Below, in pieces: positions 1 through 5,087 of a DNA stretch of 12,494 bases (position 1 is its first letter; every line of letters starts with the position of its first letter). Both the position numbers and the translations under genes were made by a program. This DNA is from an uncultured Bacteroides sp. (GTDB lineage Bacteria; Bacteroidota; Bacteroidia; Bacteroidales; Bacteroidaceae), in contig CAUHML010000096.1 of the NCBI GenBank assembly GCA_959606905.1, forward strand, positions 1-12,494, in the 5' to 3' direction. Below the pieces are notes generated by a model, which made no database searches, was not told the DNA's origin, and saw nothing but the letters and a program-made list of their open reading frames with translations.

Positions 1-74
1 GACAAGTGTACACATGAAGCGGCAGTTTCCGAATAAAATAAGCCCTCTCCCGCAGTATATAGCCGGAAATATCG

Positions 75-82
75 TATATTTG
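75..82 (+). promoter_or_regulatory. Bacteroidales -7 promoter box (TATATTTG)
   Basis: TATATTTG matches the Bacteroides -7 consensus TAnnTTTG and lies 27 bases before the ATG at 110. It would therefore promote the short deaminase-like frame that follows. No clear TTTG-type -33 element is visible upstream. The ten bases 74-83 (GTATATTTGC) also fit the GTAnnTTTGC core used as a target by CTnDOT-type conjugative transposons. That core overlaps the promoter consensus, so this is not evidence of integration here. Confidence 0.5.
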
Positions 83-109
83 CTCTGTACAAAAAGAAAT
101 GAAACCACT

Positions 110-184
110 ATGAAGAAAGAAGAATTAATGCGGAAAGCCATTGAGCTTTCGATGCAGCATATTTACATCACTGATTATCAGTGA
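110..184 (+). pseudogene. Truncated N-terminus of a nucleoside deaminase-like gene
   Basis: This 24-residue frame begins MKKEELMRKAIELS. That closely resembles the start of Bacteroides cytidine/guanine deaminase-family proteins, as I recall them, which continue with a glycine-rich GGGPFGAVI-type stretch. Here the similarity stops after about residue 14 and the frame ends ten residues later in unrelated sequence. None of the catalytic His/Cys zinc motifs is present, so no enzyme can be made. A promoter box sits at the usual distance upstream, suggesting that this is the intact 5' end of a real gene interrupted by inserted DNA. The same frame is open upstream to an ATG at 14, but that start lies before the promoter box. 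The identification rests on about 14 residues and is tentative. Confidence 0.4.
168..184. repeat. Perfect 8-1-8 palindrome at the deaminase break point
   Basis: TCACTGAT and ATCAGTGA are perfect inverted copies separated by a single T. The palindrome lies about 14 bases after the deaminase-like coding similarity ends and includes the stop codon TGA. Such a short symmetrical site could be a recombinase half-site pair or an element terminus. It could also be a regulatory site or chance. No second copy was found within the window; any partner would lie beyond the right edge. Confidence 0.5.
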
Positions 185-198
185 CCATTCATTTTAAT

Positions 199-288
199 CG
201 GTACAACCTCTGTTTTGACAAATACACAGAATGTAGGGACAAATGCAAACCGTTGTATTTCATTGCTTTGCATATACGTGTTGTACCG
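199..288. repeat. Nested inverted repeats
   Basis: CGGTACAAC at 199-207 is perfectly inverted at 280-288 (GTTGTACCG). Inside this pair, ATGCAAA at 243-249 is inverted at 267-273 (TTTGCAT). The two pairs do not share a centre, so they are not one simple hairpin. They may be separate binding sites for a recombinase or another DNA-binding protein. Confidence 0.5.
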
Positions 289-460
289 CTTCTTTTCAGC
301 TCTTTTATGGAATGTCCACTATCAGATACAAGGTGTTGAATGATAGGGCATTTCCGCAGGTATGTTACAGAACGCTTGTTGAATACAAAGGTAGTGGTTT
401 TCTTGGAATTTCTGTGGTTTGCGGTGGAATTTTTATTAGTCTGGTGCAATGAAATATTTG

Positions 461-512
461 ATTCGTTGGAAAAAGTGTAGCGAAACTGAATTATTCGCTT
501 GAAAAAGTGTAG
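461..512 (+). repeat. Imperfect 20-bp direct repeat, two copies
   Basis: The copies occupy 461-480 and 493-512, differ at 2 of 20 positions and start 32 bp apart (about three helical turns). The shared core is ATTCGnTnGAAAAAGTGTAG. They lie just upstream of the hipBST operator region. They could be arm-type sites for an integrase or binding sites for a regulator; the sequence alone does not decide. Confidence 0.55.
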
Positions 513-556
513 AGTAGTGCTTGTGTACTTTAATTTGTAGTTTTGAATCTTACTAT

Positions 557-660
557 ATTATACCTTATCTGATATAATAATGCTGACAATGAAATAAATT
601 ATACCCCTTGTGGTATAATGTGAGATATTTATATTAACTTTGTACCCGAAAAGGTATAAA
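557..660 (+). promoter_or_regulatory. Three tandem palindromic operators of the hipBST-like operon
   Basis: Three sites follow the pattern (A/T)TTATACC-N6-GGTATAA(T/A). Site 1 at 557-578 is ATTATACC/GATATAAT, site 2 at 598-619 is ATTATACC/GGTATAAT (a perfect inverted repeat) and site 3 at 639-660 is TTTGTACC/GGTATAAA. Their centres at 567.5, 608.5 and 649.5 are exactly 41 bp apart, close to four helical turns, so bound dimers would sit on the same face of the DNA. Site 3 overlaps the -7 box. E. coli HipB recognises several TATCC-N8-GGATA sites, a comparable arrangement. The likely ligand is the HTH protein encoded at 666, giving autorepression; that is inference. Confidence 0.8.
635..642 (+). 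promoter_or_regulatory. -7 promoter box (TAACTTTG) of the hipBST-like operon
   Basis: TAACTTTG matches the Bacteroides TAnnTTTG consensus and lies 23 bases before the hipB ATG. No good -33 TTTG is found at the usual 19-21 bp spacing; the nearest TTG (608-610) is 24 bp upstream and falls inside operator 2. The third operator begins within this box, so repressor binding should block polymerase directly. Confidence 0.6.
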
Positions 661-665
661 ATTAA

Positions 666-878
666 ATGCTTATGAATAATCTCTCTACTACGGTCAAGCT
701 GTTGCGAAAGCAGTATAACCTGACGCAAGAAGAACTTTCGTTGAAGTCGGGGGTAGGATTGCGCTTTGTGCGAGACCTCGAACAGGGAAAGGAAACGCTG
801 CGTCTTGATAAAGTGAATCAGCTCCTTGACTTTTTCAATTATGAAATGGTAGCAACTTCTAAAATTGATAATCAATGA
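666..878 (+). CDS. hipB: HipB-like HTH antitoxin/repressor (y4mF type)
   Basis: This is a 70-residue protein that is almost entirely one XRE-family helix-turn-helix domain, at about residues 10-58, with the recognition region LTQEELSLKSGVGLRFVRDL at 19-38. The tail GKETLRLDKVNQLLDFF is characteristic of the y4mF/HipB subgroup found next to HipA kinases. It should form dimers that bind the three upstream palindromes and repress the operon, alone or with the kinase complex. An in-frame second ATG at 672 would shorten it by two residues; neither start has a strong Shine-Dalgarno sequence. Its stop overlaps the next start as ATGA (875-878), which implies translational coupling with hipS. In described HipBST systems HipB is mainly a DNA-binding partner, while HipS neutralises the toxin. 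Confidence 0.88.
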   Translation: MLMNNLSTTVKLLRKQYNLTQEELSLKSGVGLRFVRDLEQGKETLRLDKVNQLLDFFNYEMVATSKIDNQ

Positions 879-1213
879 GACAAGCCCATATATTTTACAA
901 AGACCAATTGGCGGGGATTCTGACAGAAAACGATGCAGGATATGAGTTCTGCTATTTGCCGGAATATCTTTCTCTTGAAAAGGCAAAGGCGGTTAGCATG
1001 ACATTGCCTTTGCAGGAGGAAGCATATACAAGTCCTGTGCTATTCCCATTTTTCGACGGTCTGATTCCTGAAGGATGGTTGTTGGATGTTGCATTGCGGA
1101 ATACAGACATCAGTATTCTTGACCGGATGGCGTTGTTGCTGACATGCTGCAAAGATTGTATCGGAGCAGTAAGTGTTATTCCTTTGGAAGAAAAGGAGGG
1201 AAGCCATGTGTAA
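875..1213 (+). CDS. hipS: HipS-like protein: stand-alone HipA N-subdomain 1
   Basis: This 112-residue protein corresponds to the N-terminal subdomain that precedes the kinase core in classical one-piece HipA. Recognisable family landmarks are SMTLPLQ (residues 41-47), the LFPFFDGLIPEGWLL segment (56-70) and CIGAVSV near the end (95-101). In HipBST systems such as that of E. coli O127:H6, this detached domain (HipS) acts as the antitoxin for the separate kinase HipT. It is translationally coupled to hipB by a 4-base overlap, and its last 8 bases overlap hipT in another frame. The split is not a simple sequencing frameshift: the downstream gene has its own strong ribosome binding site and ATG, plus an extra N-terminal Cys cluster. 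Antitoxin activity is inferred from family precedent. Confidence 0.82.
   Translation: MRQAHIFYKDQLAGILTENDAGYEFCYLPEYLSLEKAKAVSMTLPLQEEAYTSPVLFPFFDGLIPEGWLLDVALRNTDISILDRMALLLTCCKDCIGAVSVIPLEEKEGSHV
1193..1200 (+). promoter_or_regulatory. Strong ribosome binding site of hipT (AAGGAGGG)
   Basis: AAGGAGGG lies inside the end of hipS, five bases before the ATG at 1206. It is a near-ideal Shine-Dalgarno sequence, unusual for Bacteroidales. It decides the hipT start at 1206 rather than the in-frame upstream start at 1173. It also supports independent translation of the kinase as a separate polypeptide. Confidence 0.75.
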
Positions 1214-2147
1214 TTGCTTATATTGTTATCGTCCGCTCTTAAAAGGGGAAAAGGATATGCATACGGCTTGCATAAAGAAGTTCTTCGGAACAACAACATT
1301 ACCAGTTCTTGATTATACGACAGAGCAACTTGATCAGCTTGCTCTGCAAATCATCCAAGACCAAACATCTTTGACTGGTGTTCAGCCGAAATTATCCTTG
1401 CATTTGAATGAGCATGAGGGAAGCAAACGATTGACTATTGTCGGGCTATGGGGCGGTTATATCTGTAAGCCTCAGACCTCGCAATATGAAATGATGCCTG
1501 AGGTCGAGGACTTAACCATGCACCTTGCAGAGGTGGCTCGTATTGAGGTAGTTCCTCATACGCTGATGCGGATGGCAGATGATACGCTATGCTATCTTAC
1601 CCGTCGAATTGACAGGACTTCTGCCGGAGAGAAGATTGCGATGGAAGATATGTGTCAACTGACCGAAAGGCAAACAGAGCATAAATACAAGAGTAGCTAT
1701 GAACGTATCGGCAAGGCTGTTTTAAAATACTCGTCTTTACCTAAAATGGATGTTACCAATTTCTTTGAGTTGGTGCTTTTCTCTTGGTTGACAGGAAATA
1801 ACGACATGCACTTGAAAAACTTCTCTTTGTATGAGGTGGCAGATATGATACGTTTGACCCCTGCTTACGATTTGTTAAATGCGGCTATCATCAATCCTAA
1901 AGATGACGAAGAGTTGGCATTAACCTTGAATGGTCGGAAGAAAAAGCTTCAAAGAGAAGATTTTATCAGGTCAGCAGCTACGTTGGGTATAGAGAATGTG
2001 ATTGTAGAACGGCTGATAAATAAGTATATCAAACTATTGCCCAAGTTTGAGACTGTCATTCAAAGCTCTTTCCTAAGTGATGAATTAAAAGAAAAGTATG
2101 GCGAATTGTTGAAGGAACGGCTTGCGAGGCTTTCACAAAAGCTATAA
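1206..2147 (+). CDS. hipT: HipT-like Ser/Thr kinase toxin (HipA C-terminal fold)
   Basis: This 313-residue HipA-fold protein kinase lacks the N-subdomain, which is supplied by hipS. Landmarks are a glycine-rich loop SLTGVQPK (55-62) whose Ser/Thr residues could be autophosphorylation sites, the CKPQ lysine region (87-90), the catalytic loop NNDMHLKN with D200 (198-205), and the Mg-binding PAYD with D222 (219-222). All key residues are intact, so it should be active. HipA phosphorylates glutamyl-tRNA synthetase and E. coli HipT phosphorylates tryptophanyl-tRNA synthetase; the target here cannot be read from sequence. The N-terminus carries C4-x2-C7 and H19-x2-C22, a zinc-ribbon-like cluster that I recall in related Bacteroidetes proteins but not in E. 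coli HipA. The start is fixed by AAGGAGGG five bases upstream. It ends the operon. Confidence 0.85.
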   Translation: MCNCLYCYRPLLKGEKDMHTACIKKFFGTTTLPVLDYTTEQLDQLALQIIQDQTSLTGVQPKLSLHLNEHEGSKRLTIVGLWGGYICKPQTSQYEMMPEVEDLTMHLAEVARIEVVPHTLMRMADDTLCYLTRRIDRTSAGEKIAMEDMCQLTERQTEHKYKSSYERIGKAVLKYSSLPKMDVTNFFELVLFSWLTGNNDMHLKNFSLYEVADMIRLTPAYDLLNAAIINPKDDEELALTLNGRKKKLQREDFIRSAATLGIENVIVERLINKYIKLLPKFETVIQSSFLSDELKEKYGELLKERLARLSQKL

Positions 2148-2233
2148 AATGGTAAAAATACACAATGCTATGGATATATTAAATCTCACCCCAATAACAT
2201 CATTGTTCATCCTAATTTTAATAGAAAAAGACG

Positions 2234-2389
2234 ATGGACAAAAGAAACAAATTGTGGAGATGCCAACAAATGGCTCGTGTGTTTAAGGCTCGTATGATTC
2301 TATATGCCGCTTATGGGCATTGTGTTATCCGTGAGGATGGAAACTATTATGAACATCCTCATTGGTTTGAGTTGGCAAAAGACAAATGA
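2234..2389 (+). CDS. Small hypothetical protein, 51 residues
   Basis: This short frame (MDKRNKLWRCQQMARVFKAR at the start) is basic at the N-terminus and rich in aromatic residues at the C-terminus (GNYYEHPHWFELAKDK). No clear promoter or ribosome binding site is visible. Its stop overlaps the start of the next small frame as ATGA. Small Bacteroidetes proteins that I recall combine a basic N-terminal part like this with a CSCWMC C-terminal part. The two frames may therefore be either a coupled pair or one gene split by a frameshift. Function unknown. It is equally possible that neither is translated. Confidence 0.4.
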   Translation: MDKRNKLWRCQQMARVFKARMILYAAYGHCVIREDGNYYEHPHWFELAKDK

Positions 2390-2496
2390 AAACTACAGGT
2401 ACTCCCTGTAGTTGTTGGATGTGTAGAGGATTTGAATATGACCGCAAGGAGTATAAGAAAGAAACTTTGCGTATTATTCGGGAATCAATGGAGTAG
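2386..2496 (+). CDS. Small CSCWMC-motif protein, 36 residues
   Basis: The frame encodes a short protein containing PCSCWMCRG at about residues 7-15, followed by a charged helix ending RIIRESME. The three closely spaced cysteines (CxCxxC) could bind a metal. Similar CSCWMC/CxCxxC motifs occur at the C-termini of small uncharacterised Bacteroidetes and proteobacterial proteins, as far as I remember. It overlaps the preceding small frame by four bases in a different phase, so it may be the displaced C-terminus of the same ancestral gene. It is followed within 10 bases by a long hairpin. Confidence 0.42.
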   Translation: MKTTGTPCSCWMCRGFEYDRKEYKKETLRIIRESME

Positions 2497-2502
2497 ACTA
2501 AA

Positions 2503-2547
2503 AATTAGATAACGGAATCTATTATACATAGGTTCAGTTATCTAATT
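2503..2547 (-). terminator. Long hairpin, likely terminator of the minus-strand operon
   Basis: An 11-bp perfect stem (AATTAGATAAC at 2503-2513 with GTTATCTAATT at 2537-2547) continues, after one mismatch, into an 8-bp inner stem with one wobble pair and a 5-base loop. Read on the minus strand it is followed by TTTTT, as in an intrinsic terminator, and it lies about 100 bases after the stop of the last minus-strand gene. On the plus strand no T-run follows, so termination of the small plus-strand frames is less certain. The stem is A/T-rich, so it is weaker than a classic GC-rich terminator. Confidence 0.55.
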
Positions 2548-2648
2548 CTATAATGAGTAGAAGTTTTTGTTTGTATCTCCAAAAGTTAAATCGTGTTATT
2601 GAACAGTTGATATTAGTATATAAATCGAATATGTAATTAAAAGATTTT

Positions 2649-3239
2649 TTAAGCTCTATTTATTATTATTTTGAGTTTGAAAAACTCGTCTTGAATTGTT
2701 TGTAAATTCTCTTGAATTTCAACGATTCTTTCTGGACTATATGTGATTTTACCTCTTTTAACTTCAATGTCAGGAGGTGATTTAGACATAACAGATGTGT
2801 CAGTAAGTAAAGGTTTTAATCGTTTGTAGTTTGTATCTAAAACTTCTTTAATGTCATCCACTTTAAATTCAGATTTTTTGAAAGAATCTATTTTCTTAAA
2901 TAACTTATGGCGTGTTATATTGGATTTTGAATATAAGCTTATCACCTCTGTATAGGTTGTACTATTCAATTTATTTCCAAGTTCGACTAGTGGAGATTCG
3001 GTGTTTTCTACCTGAGAAATAAACATCTCTTTTTCTATTCGAACATCTTGTACTTCTTTCTCTAGAACTTTTGATATATAAATTGCACAACCTATGGTTA
3101 AAAATAGCGATATTGCATCTATTATAGATATTTCCTTGTTTAAAACAAAATATCCCCAATCAATCAGTTTACCACAACAACATCCAATACTGAATATTAT
3201 AATATAGATAATTATGTTAATGATTTTGTTCTTTTTCAT
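2649..3239 (-). CDS. Small membrane protein, third gene of ATPase/STAS-like cassette
   Basis: I do not recognise a family. From the chosen ATG the protein is 196 residues. It has two hydrophobic segments: residues about 6-26 (IINIIIYIIIFSIGCCCGKLI, with three consecutive Cys) and about 38-56 (IIDAISLFLTIGCAIYIS). A charged, helix-prone cytoplasmic domain of about 135 residues follows. The lysine-rich first residues suggest that the N-terminus stays inside, giving a hairpin in the inner membrane with the C-terminal domain in the cytoplasm. The start is uncertain: ATGs at 3245 and 3239 and a TTG at 3251 are all in frame, and each overlaps the STAS-like gene. The overlap argues for coupled expression. 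It may be the membrane anchor or output of the module; that is inference. Confidence 0.75.
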   Translation of the reverse strand: MKKNKIINIIIYIIIFSIGCCCGKLIDWGYFVLNKEISIIDAISLFLTIGCAIYISKVLEKEVQDVRIEKEMFISQVENTESPLVELGNKLNSTTYTEVISLYSKSNITRHKLFKKIDSFKKSEFKVDDIKEVLDTNYKRLKPLLTDTSVMSKSPPDIEVKRGKITYSPERIVEIQENLQTIQDEFFKLKIIINRA

Positions 3240-3567
3240 AGGCATCTTCAATATAATTATCTACTTCTTCTTTATAATCAGGATCTTCGTCTGAAATTAT
3301 AATAAGTGTTTGTTTGAGAATATTGTAATTTATATGGTCTCTCCTAATTAGACCTCCGAAAGATTCTTCCAAAAAAGATGTACCTAAACCAGCAGTGCCG
3401 TCTAAGTCAACAATTAGCTTTACATTCATTTCTATTGCTTTTTTCAGTGCAGGATGTAGAACATTTTGTCTAAATTCTTGACCGGAATAATCTCCTTCTT
3501 CAGGATAACGAGCACCCGGAATACGACTGAAATCTGTCGCGATTTTTATTATAATATCTTTATTCAT
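3217..3567 (-). CDS. STAS-like domain protein (DUF4325 type)
   Basis: This 116-residue protein is a single STAS-like domain. The diagnostic stretch is LIVDLDGTAGLGTSFLEESF (51-70): a buried beta strand, then a loop and a helix start, where true STAS anti-sigma antagonists carry the phosphorylatable serine. T63 and S64 lie in the comparable place. FSRIPGARYPEEGDYSGQEFR (13-33) is also typical of DUF4325 proteins as I recall them. In partner-switching systems STAS proteins bind GHKL ATPases. Here the gene overlaps the preceding GHKL-like gene by 8 bases (ATGAATAA) and the following membrane-protein gene by at least 23 bases, so the three are almost certainly one translationally coupled operon. 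A role as binding partner of the ATPase is inferred. Confidence 0.8.
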   Translation of the reverse strand: MNKDIIIKIATDFSRIPGARYPEEGDYSGQEFRQNVLHPALKKAIEMNVKLIVDLDGTAGLGTSFLEESFGGLIRRDHINYNILKQTLIIISDEDPDYKEEVDNYIEDAYEKEQNH

Positions 3568-4639
3568 AATTTATATTTACATTGTTAAAATTCAATTCCC
3601 AATGGATAAATGTTCCAGCAAACGAATTGTTTAATTTGACATTTGTACCTGCTGTGTATTCAACTTTAGCATCGTTTGCTATAACAACAACGTTTGCAAT
3701 CTTGTTGTCTTCACACGCTTTAAATAAGCATGGAAGACCCTTACCTCTATAATACTTACCTGTTGATGTCTTATGAATTTCTCCCTTAAGTAGCAGAGAG
3801 AGCATTTCTGCATTATTTTGCGGATTGAATAATTCACGGATCTTTGGTATAATATTATAAAACTTACCATGTTCATCATTACGTAAGCTATTAATTATGC
3901 CAACGCCATAATCTATAAATGAAAAGTATGCTTTCTTTAACTTTTCATCATATTGTACAGTTGTCCACCAATGATGTAAGCCCTTTGAATCAAAAGAAGC
4001 ATGATTATTTGTGTTTTGCATGAGTTCAAGAAAAACTCTTTGAACCCCCAAACATCTTCTTTGCTTACCCCATATTAAATTGGATATTTCTGAAATAATT
4101 TGATCTGCTAGACTAGAGTCTACTACTTTTCCTGCATGAGTTAGGACTTTGTTCCTGCAAAACGCATAATTAGGTTCATTGCTTATATTTCTTTTATACA
4201 ACTGATCAAAAAAACCAGAATCAACCAATGCTTTATTTGCATTCTTATTTTTAGGGAAATTTCCATTAAAATCAATATGATTGTATTTGAATTTAGTCAT
4301 TATTGATAAGAGGACGACAATAGCCCCATGAGCTATTGTTTCTACATCTGTTAAATTGACAAATACCTTACTTCGATTCTTTAAGCATTTTTCGATTTTT
4401 GCTATGAATTTTAGTGATTCTTCTGTGTTTTCGATTAGTGAAAAGTTCGAAGGAGCCTTTATTTTAGAATAATCTTTAAATCGATTTTCTAAAATATATT
4501 TCTGACGTTCTTCTTTTGATTTCCCTTGAAGGTAACGCCTTTTGTTTTTCTTTTTTTTCTTTGATATAATCCGTCTTAATTCTTGCTTTTTGGCATGATT
4601 AATAAGGATTTTCTTTTCTCTTTCTGTTAATATTTTCAT
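3560..4639 (-). CDS. GHKL-type (HATPase) ATP-binding protein with N-terminal STAS-like region
   Basis: This is a 359-residue protein. Residues 18-48 are strongly Lys/Arg-rich. Residues about 60-150 look like a degenerate STAS fold (KVFVNLTDVETIAHGAIVVL at 91-110). Residues 198-350 form a GHKL ATP-binding domain: N-box ELMQN (205-209, with N209 as the likely Mg ligand), G1 box DYGVGI (243-248), a glycine-rich lid GKYYRGKG (294-301) and a final GTFIHWEL strand (342-349). There is no His-phosphotransfer or receiver domain, so it is not an ordinary sensor kinase. It could resemble anti-sigma-type kinases or MORC/Hsp90-like switch ATPases. The first gene of the minus-strand cassette, it is followed by an 8-base overlap with the STAS-like gene. 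The region is visibly A/T-rich compared with hsdR, suggesting separate acquisition. Confidence 0.78.
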   Translation of the reverse strand: MKILTEREKKILINHAKKQELRRIISKKKKKNKRRYLQGKSKEERQKYILENRFKDYSKIKAPSNFSLIENTEESLKFIAKIEKCLKNRSKVFVNLTDVETIAHGAIVVLLSIMTKFKYNHIDFNGNFPKNKNANKALVDSGFFDQLYKRNISNEPNYAFCRNKVLTHAGKVVDSSLADQIISEISNLIWGKQRRCLGVQRVFLELMQNTNNHASFDSKGLHHWWTTVQYDEKLKKAYFSFIDYGVGIINSLRNDEHGKFYNIIPKIRELFNPQNNAEMLSLLLKGEIHKTSTGKYYRGKGLPCLFKACEDNKIANVVVIANDAKVEYTAGTNVKLNNSFAGTFIHWELNFNNVNINYE

Positions 4640-4650
4640 ATATCAGTTAT

Positions 4651-4666
4651 ACACATTTTTATGTGT
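4651..4666. repeat. Hairpin or palindrome in leader of the ATPase gene
   Basis: ACACAT and ATGTGT are perfectly inverted around TTTT, and the stem can extend two more pairs with one wobble. It lies 11 bases upstream of the ATPase ATG, inside the expected 5' leader on the minus strand. It may be an operator or an RNA hairpin affecting translation; chance is possible. Confidence 0.4.
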
Positions 4667-4675
4667 GTTGTCTAT

Positions 4676-4705
4676 TGGGATGACAAAAGTACAAAAATAA
4701 TCCCA
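4676..4705. promoter_or_regulatory. Divergent control region: inverted repeat over minus-strand -7 box
   Basis: TGGGAT (4676-4681) and ATCCCA (4700-4705) are perfect inverted copies with an 18-bp spacer. Centred between them, TACTTTTG on the minus strand (4691 down to 4684) fits the Bacteroides -7 consensus and would serve the ATPase/STAS-like operon, whose ATG is about 45 bases away. A dimeric regulator bound here could silence that promoter. The nearby XRE protein (4755) is the obvious candidate, but nothing in the sequence proves it. Confidence 0.4.
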
Positions 4706-4724
4706 GTTGTCGAATATAATTCAC

Positions 4725-4732
4725 TATATTTG
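4725..4732 (+). promoter_or_regulatory. -7 promoter box (TATATTTG) of the XRE regulator gene
   Basis: TATATTTG is a full match to TAnnTTTG and lies 22 bases before the ATG at 4755, leaving a very short leader. The nearest TTG-type -33 candidate (4707-4709) is closer than the usual spacing. The position of this box rules out the in-frame TTG at 4707 as the translation start, because transcription would begin downstream of it. Confidence 0.6.
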
Positions 4733-4754
4733 CACTATAAAATCGTATCAAAGA

Positions 4755-4964
4755 ATGAAACTGAATAGAATAAAAGCAGTCCTTTCGGAAAAAGGCATTT
4801 CTCAAACGTGGTTAGCCAAACAGTTGGATAAGAGTTTTAGCATGGTCAATGCCTATGCGTGCAATAGGATTCAACCTAATTTGGAAACGCTTCAGCGGAT
4901 TGCCGAGATTCTACAGGTTGATTTAAAGGATTTGATAACCGATAAAAAGGAAAGACTACAATAG
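4755..4964 (+). CDS. XRE-family HTH regulator (controller-like)
   Basis: This 69-residue protein is a single Cro/C1-type helix-turn-helix domain. The HTH is at about 15-36 (ISQTWLAKQLDKSFSMVNAY), followed by NRIQPNLETLQRIAEILQVDLKDLI (37-61), the usual XRE helices 4-5. Size and fold resemble controller (C) proteins of restriction-modification systems, and similar small XRE genes often precede RM loci in Bacteroidales. It is divergent from the ATPase/STAS-like operon and 123 bases upstream of hsdR, so it could control either or both. The start is the ATG at 4755, because the -7 box at 4725-4732 excludes the earlier in-frame TTG. It lacks any ligand-binding or protease domain. Which promoter it binds is unknown. 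Confidence 0.85.
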   Translation: MKLNRIKAVLSEKGISQTWLAKQLDKSFSMVNAYACNRIQPNLETLQRIAEILQVDLKDLITDKKERLQ

Positions 4965-5087
4965 AATTTAAAGCGATTTCGGTGGTCTTAGATGTATTTA
5001 ATCTATATAAGATTGAAAATACACTGAATGTTAGAATACTAAATAGTAAGATAAAAATGTTGTAACTACTCATAATAAGGCAAGGAT

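Larger units (their letters stand above)
185..556. other. Gene-poor segment at the left edge of the island
   Basis: I see no convincing gene here. An 86-codon frame exists on the minus strand, but its product has low complexity and resembles no family I know. The segment contains nested inverted repeats (199-288), a 20-bp imperfect direct repeat (461-512) and a minus-strand TACCTTTG box at 386-393 that fits the Bacteroides -7 consensus but has no evident downstream gene. Small repeats of this kind are typical of the non-coding ends of integrative elements, where integrase or excisionase arms bind. That is inference, since no integrase gene is present in the window. Confidence 0.4.

Noticed and set aside
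189..449. 86-codon frame on the minus strand in the left segment
   Set aside because: Its product shows no recognisable domain and has a composition typical of random translation. It has no convincing ribosome binding site and overlaps repeat structures.
558..986. 142-codon frame on the minus strand across the hipB operator and gene
   Set aside because: It lies opposite clearly real hipB/hipS coding sequence and the operator array, and its product resembles no family.
2149..2286. 45-codon frame on the plus strand directly after hipT
   Set aside because: It has no ribosome binding site or family signal, and most of its second half overlaps the better supported small frame at 2234.
2503..2547. 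Integron attC-like site
   Set aside because: The stem ends AGATAAC/GTTATCT superficially recall attC core sites, but the RYYYAAC pattern is not met, there is no second core pair and no cassette array is present. A terminator hairpin explains it better.
4707..4754. Upstream TTG start for the XRE regulator
   Set aside because: It lies before the -7 promoter box at 4725-4732, and the extra 16 residues are not part of the HTH fold.
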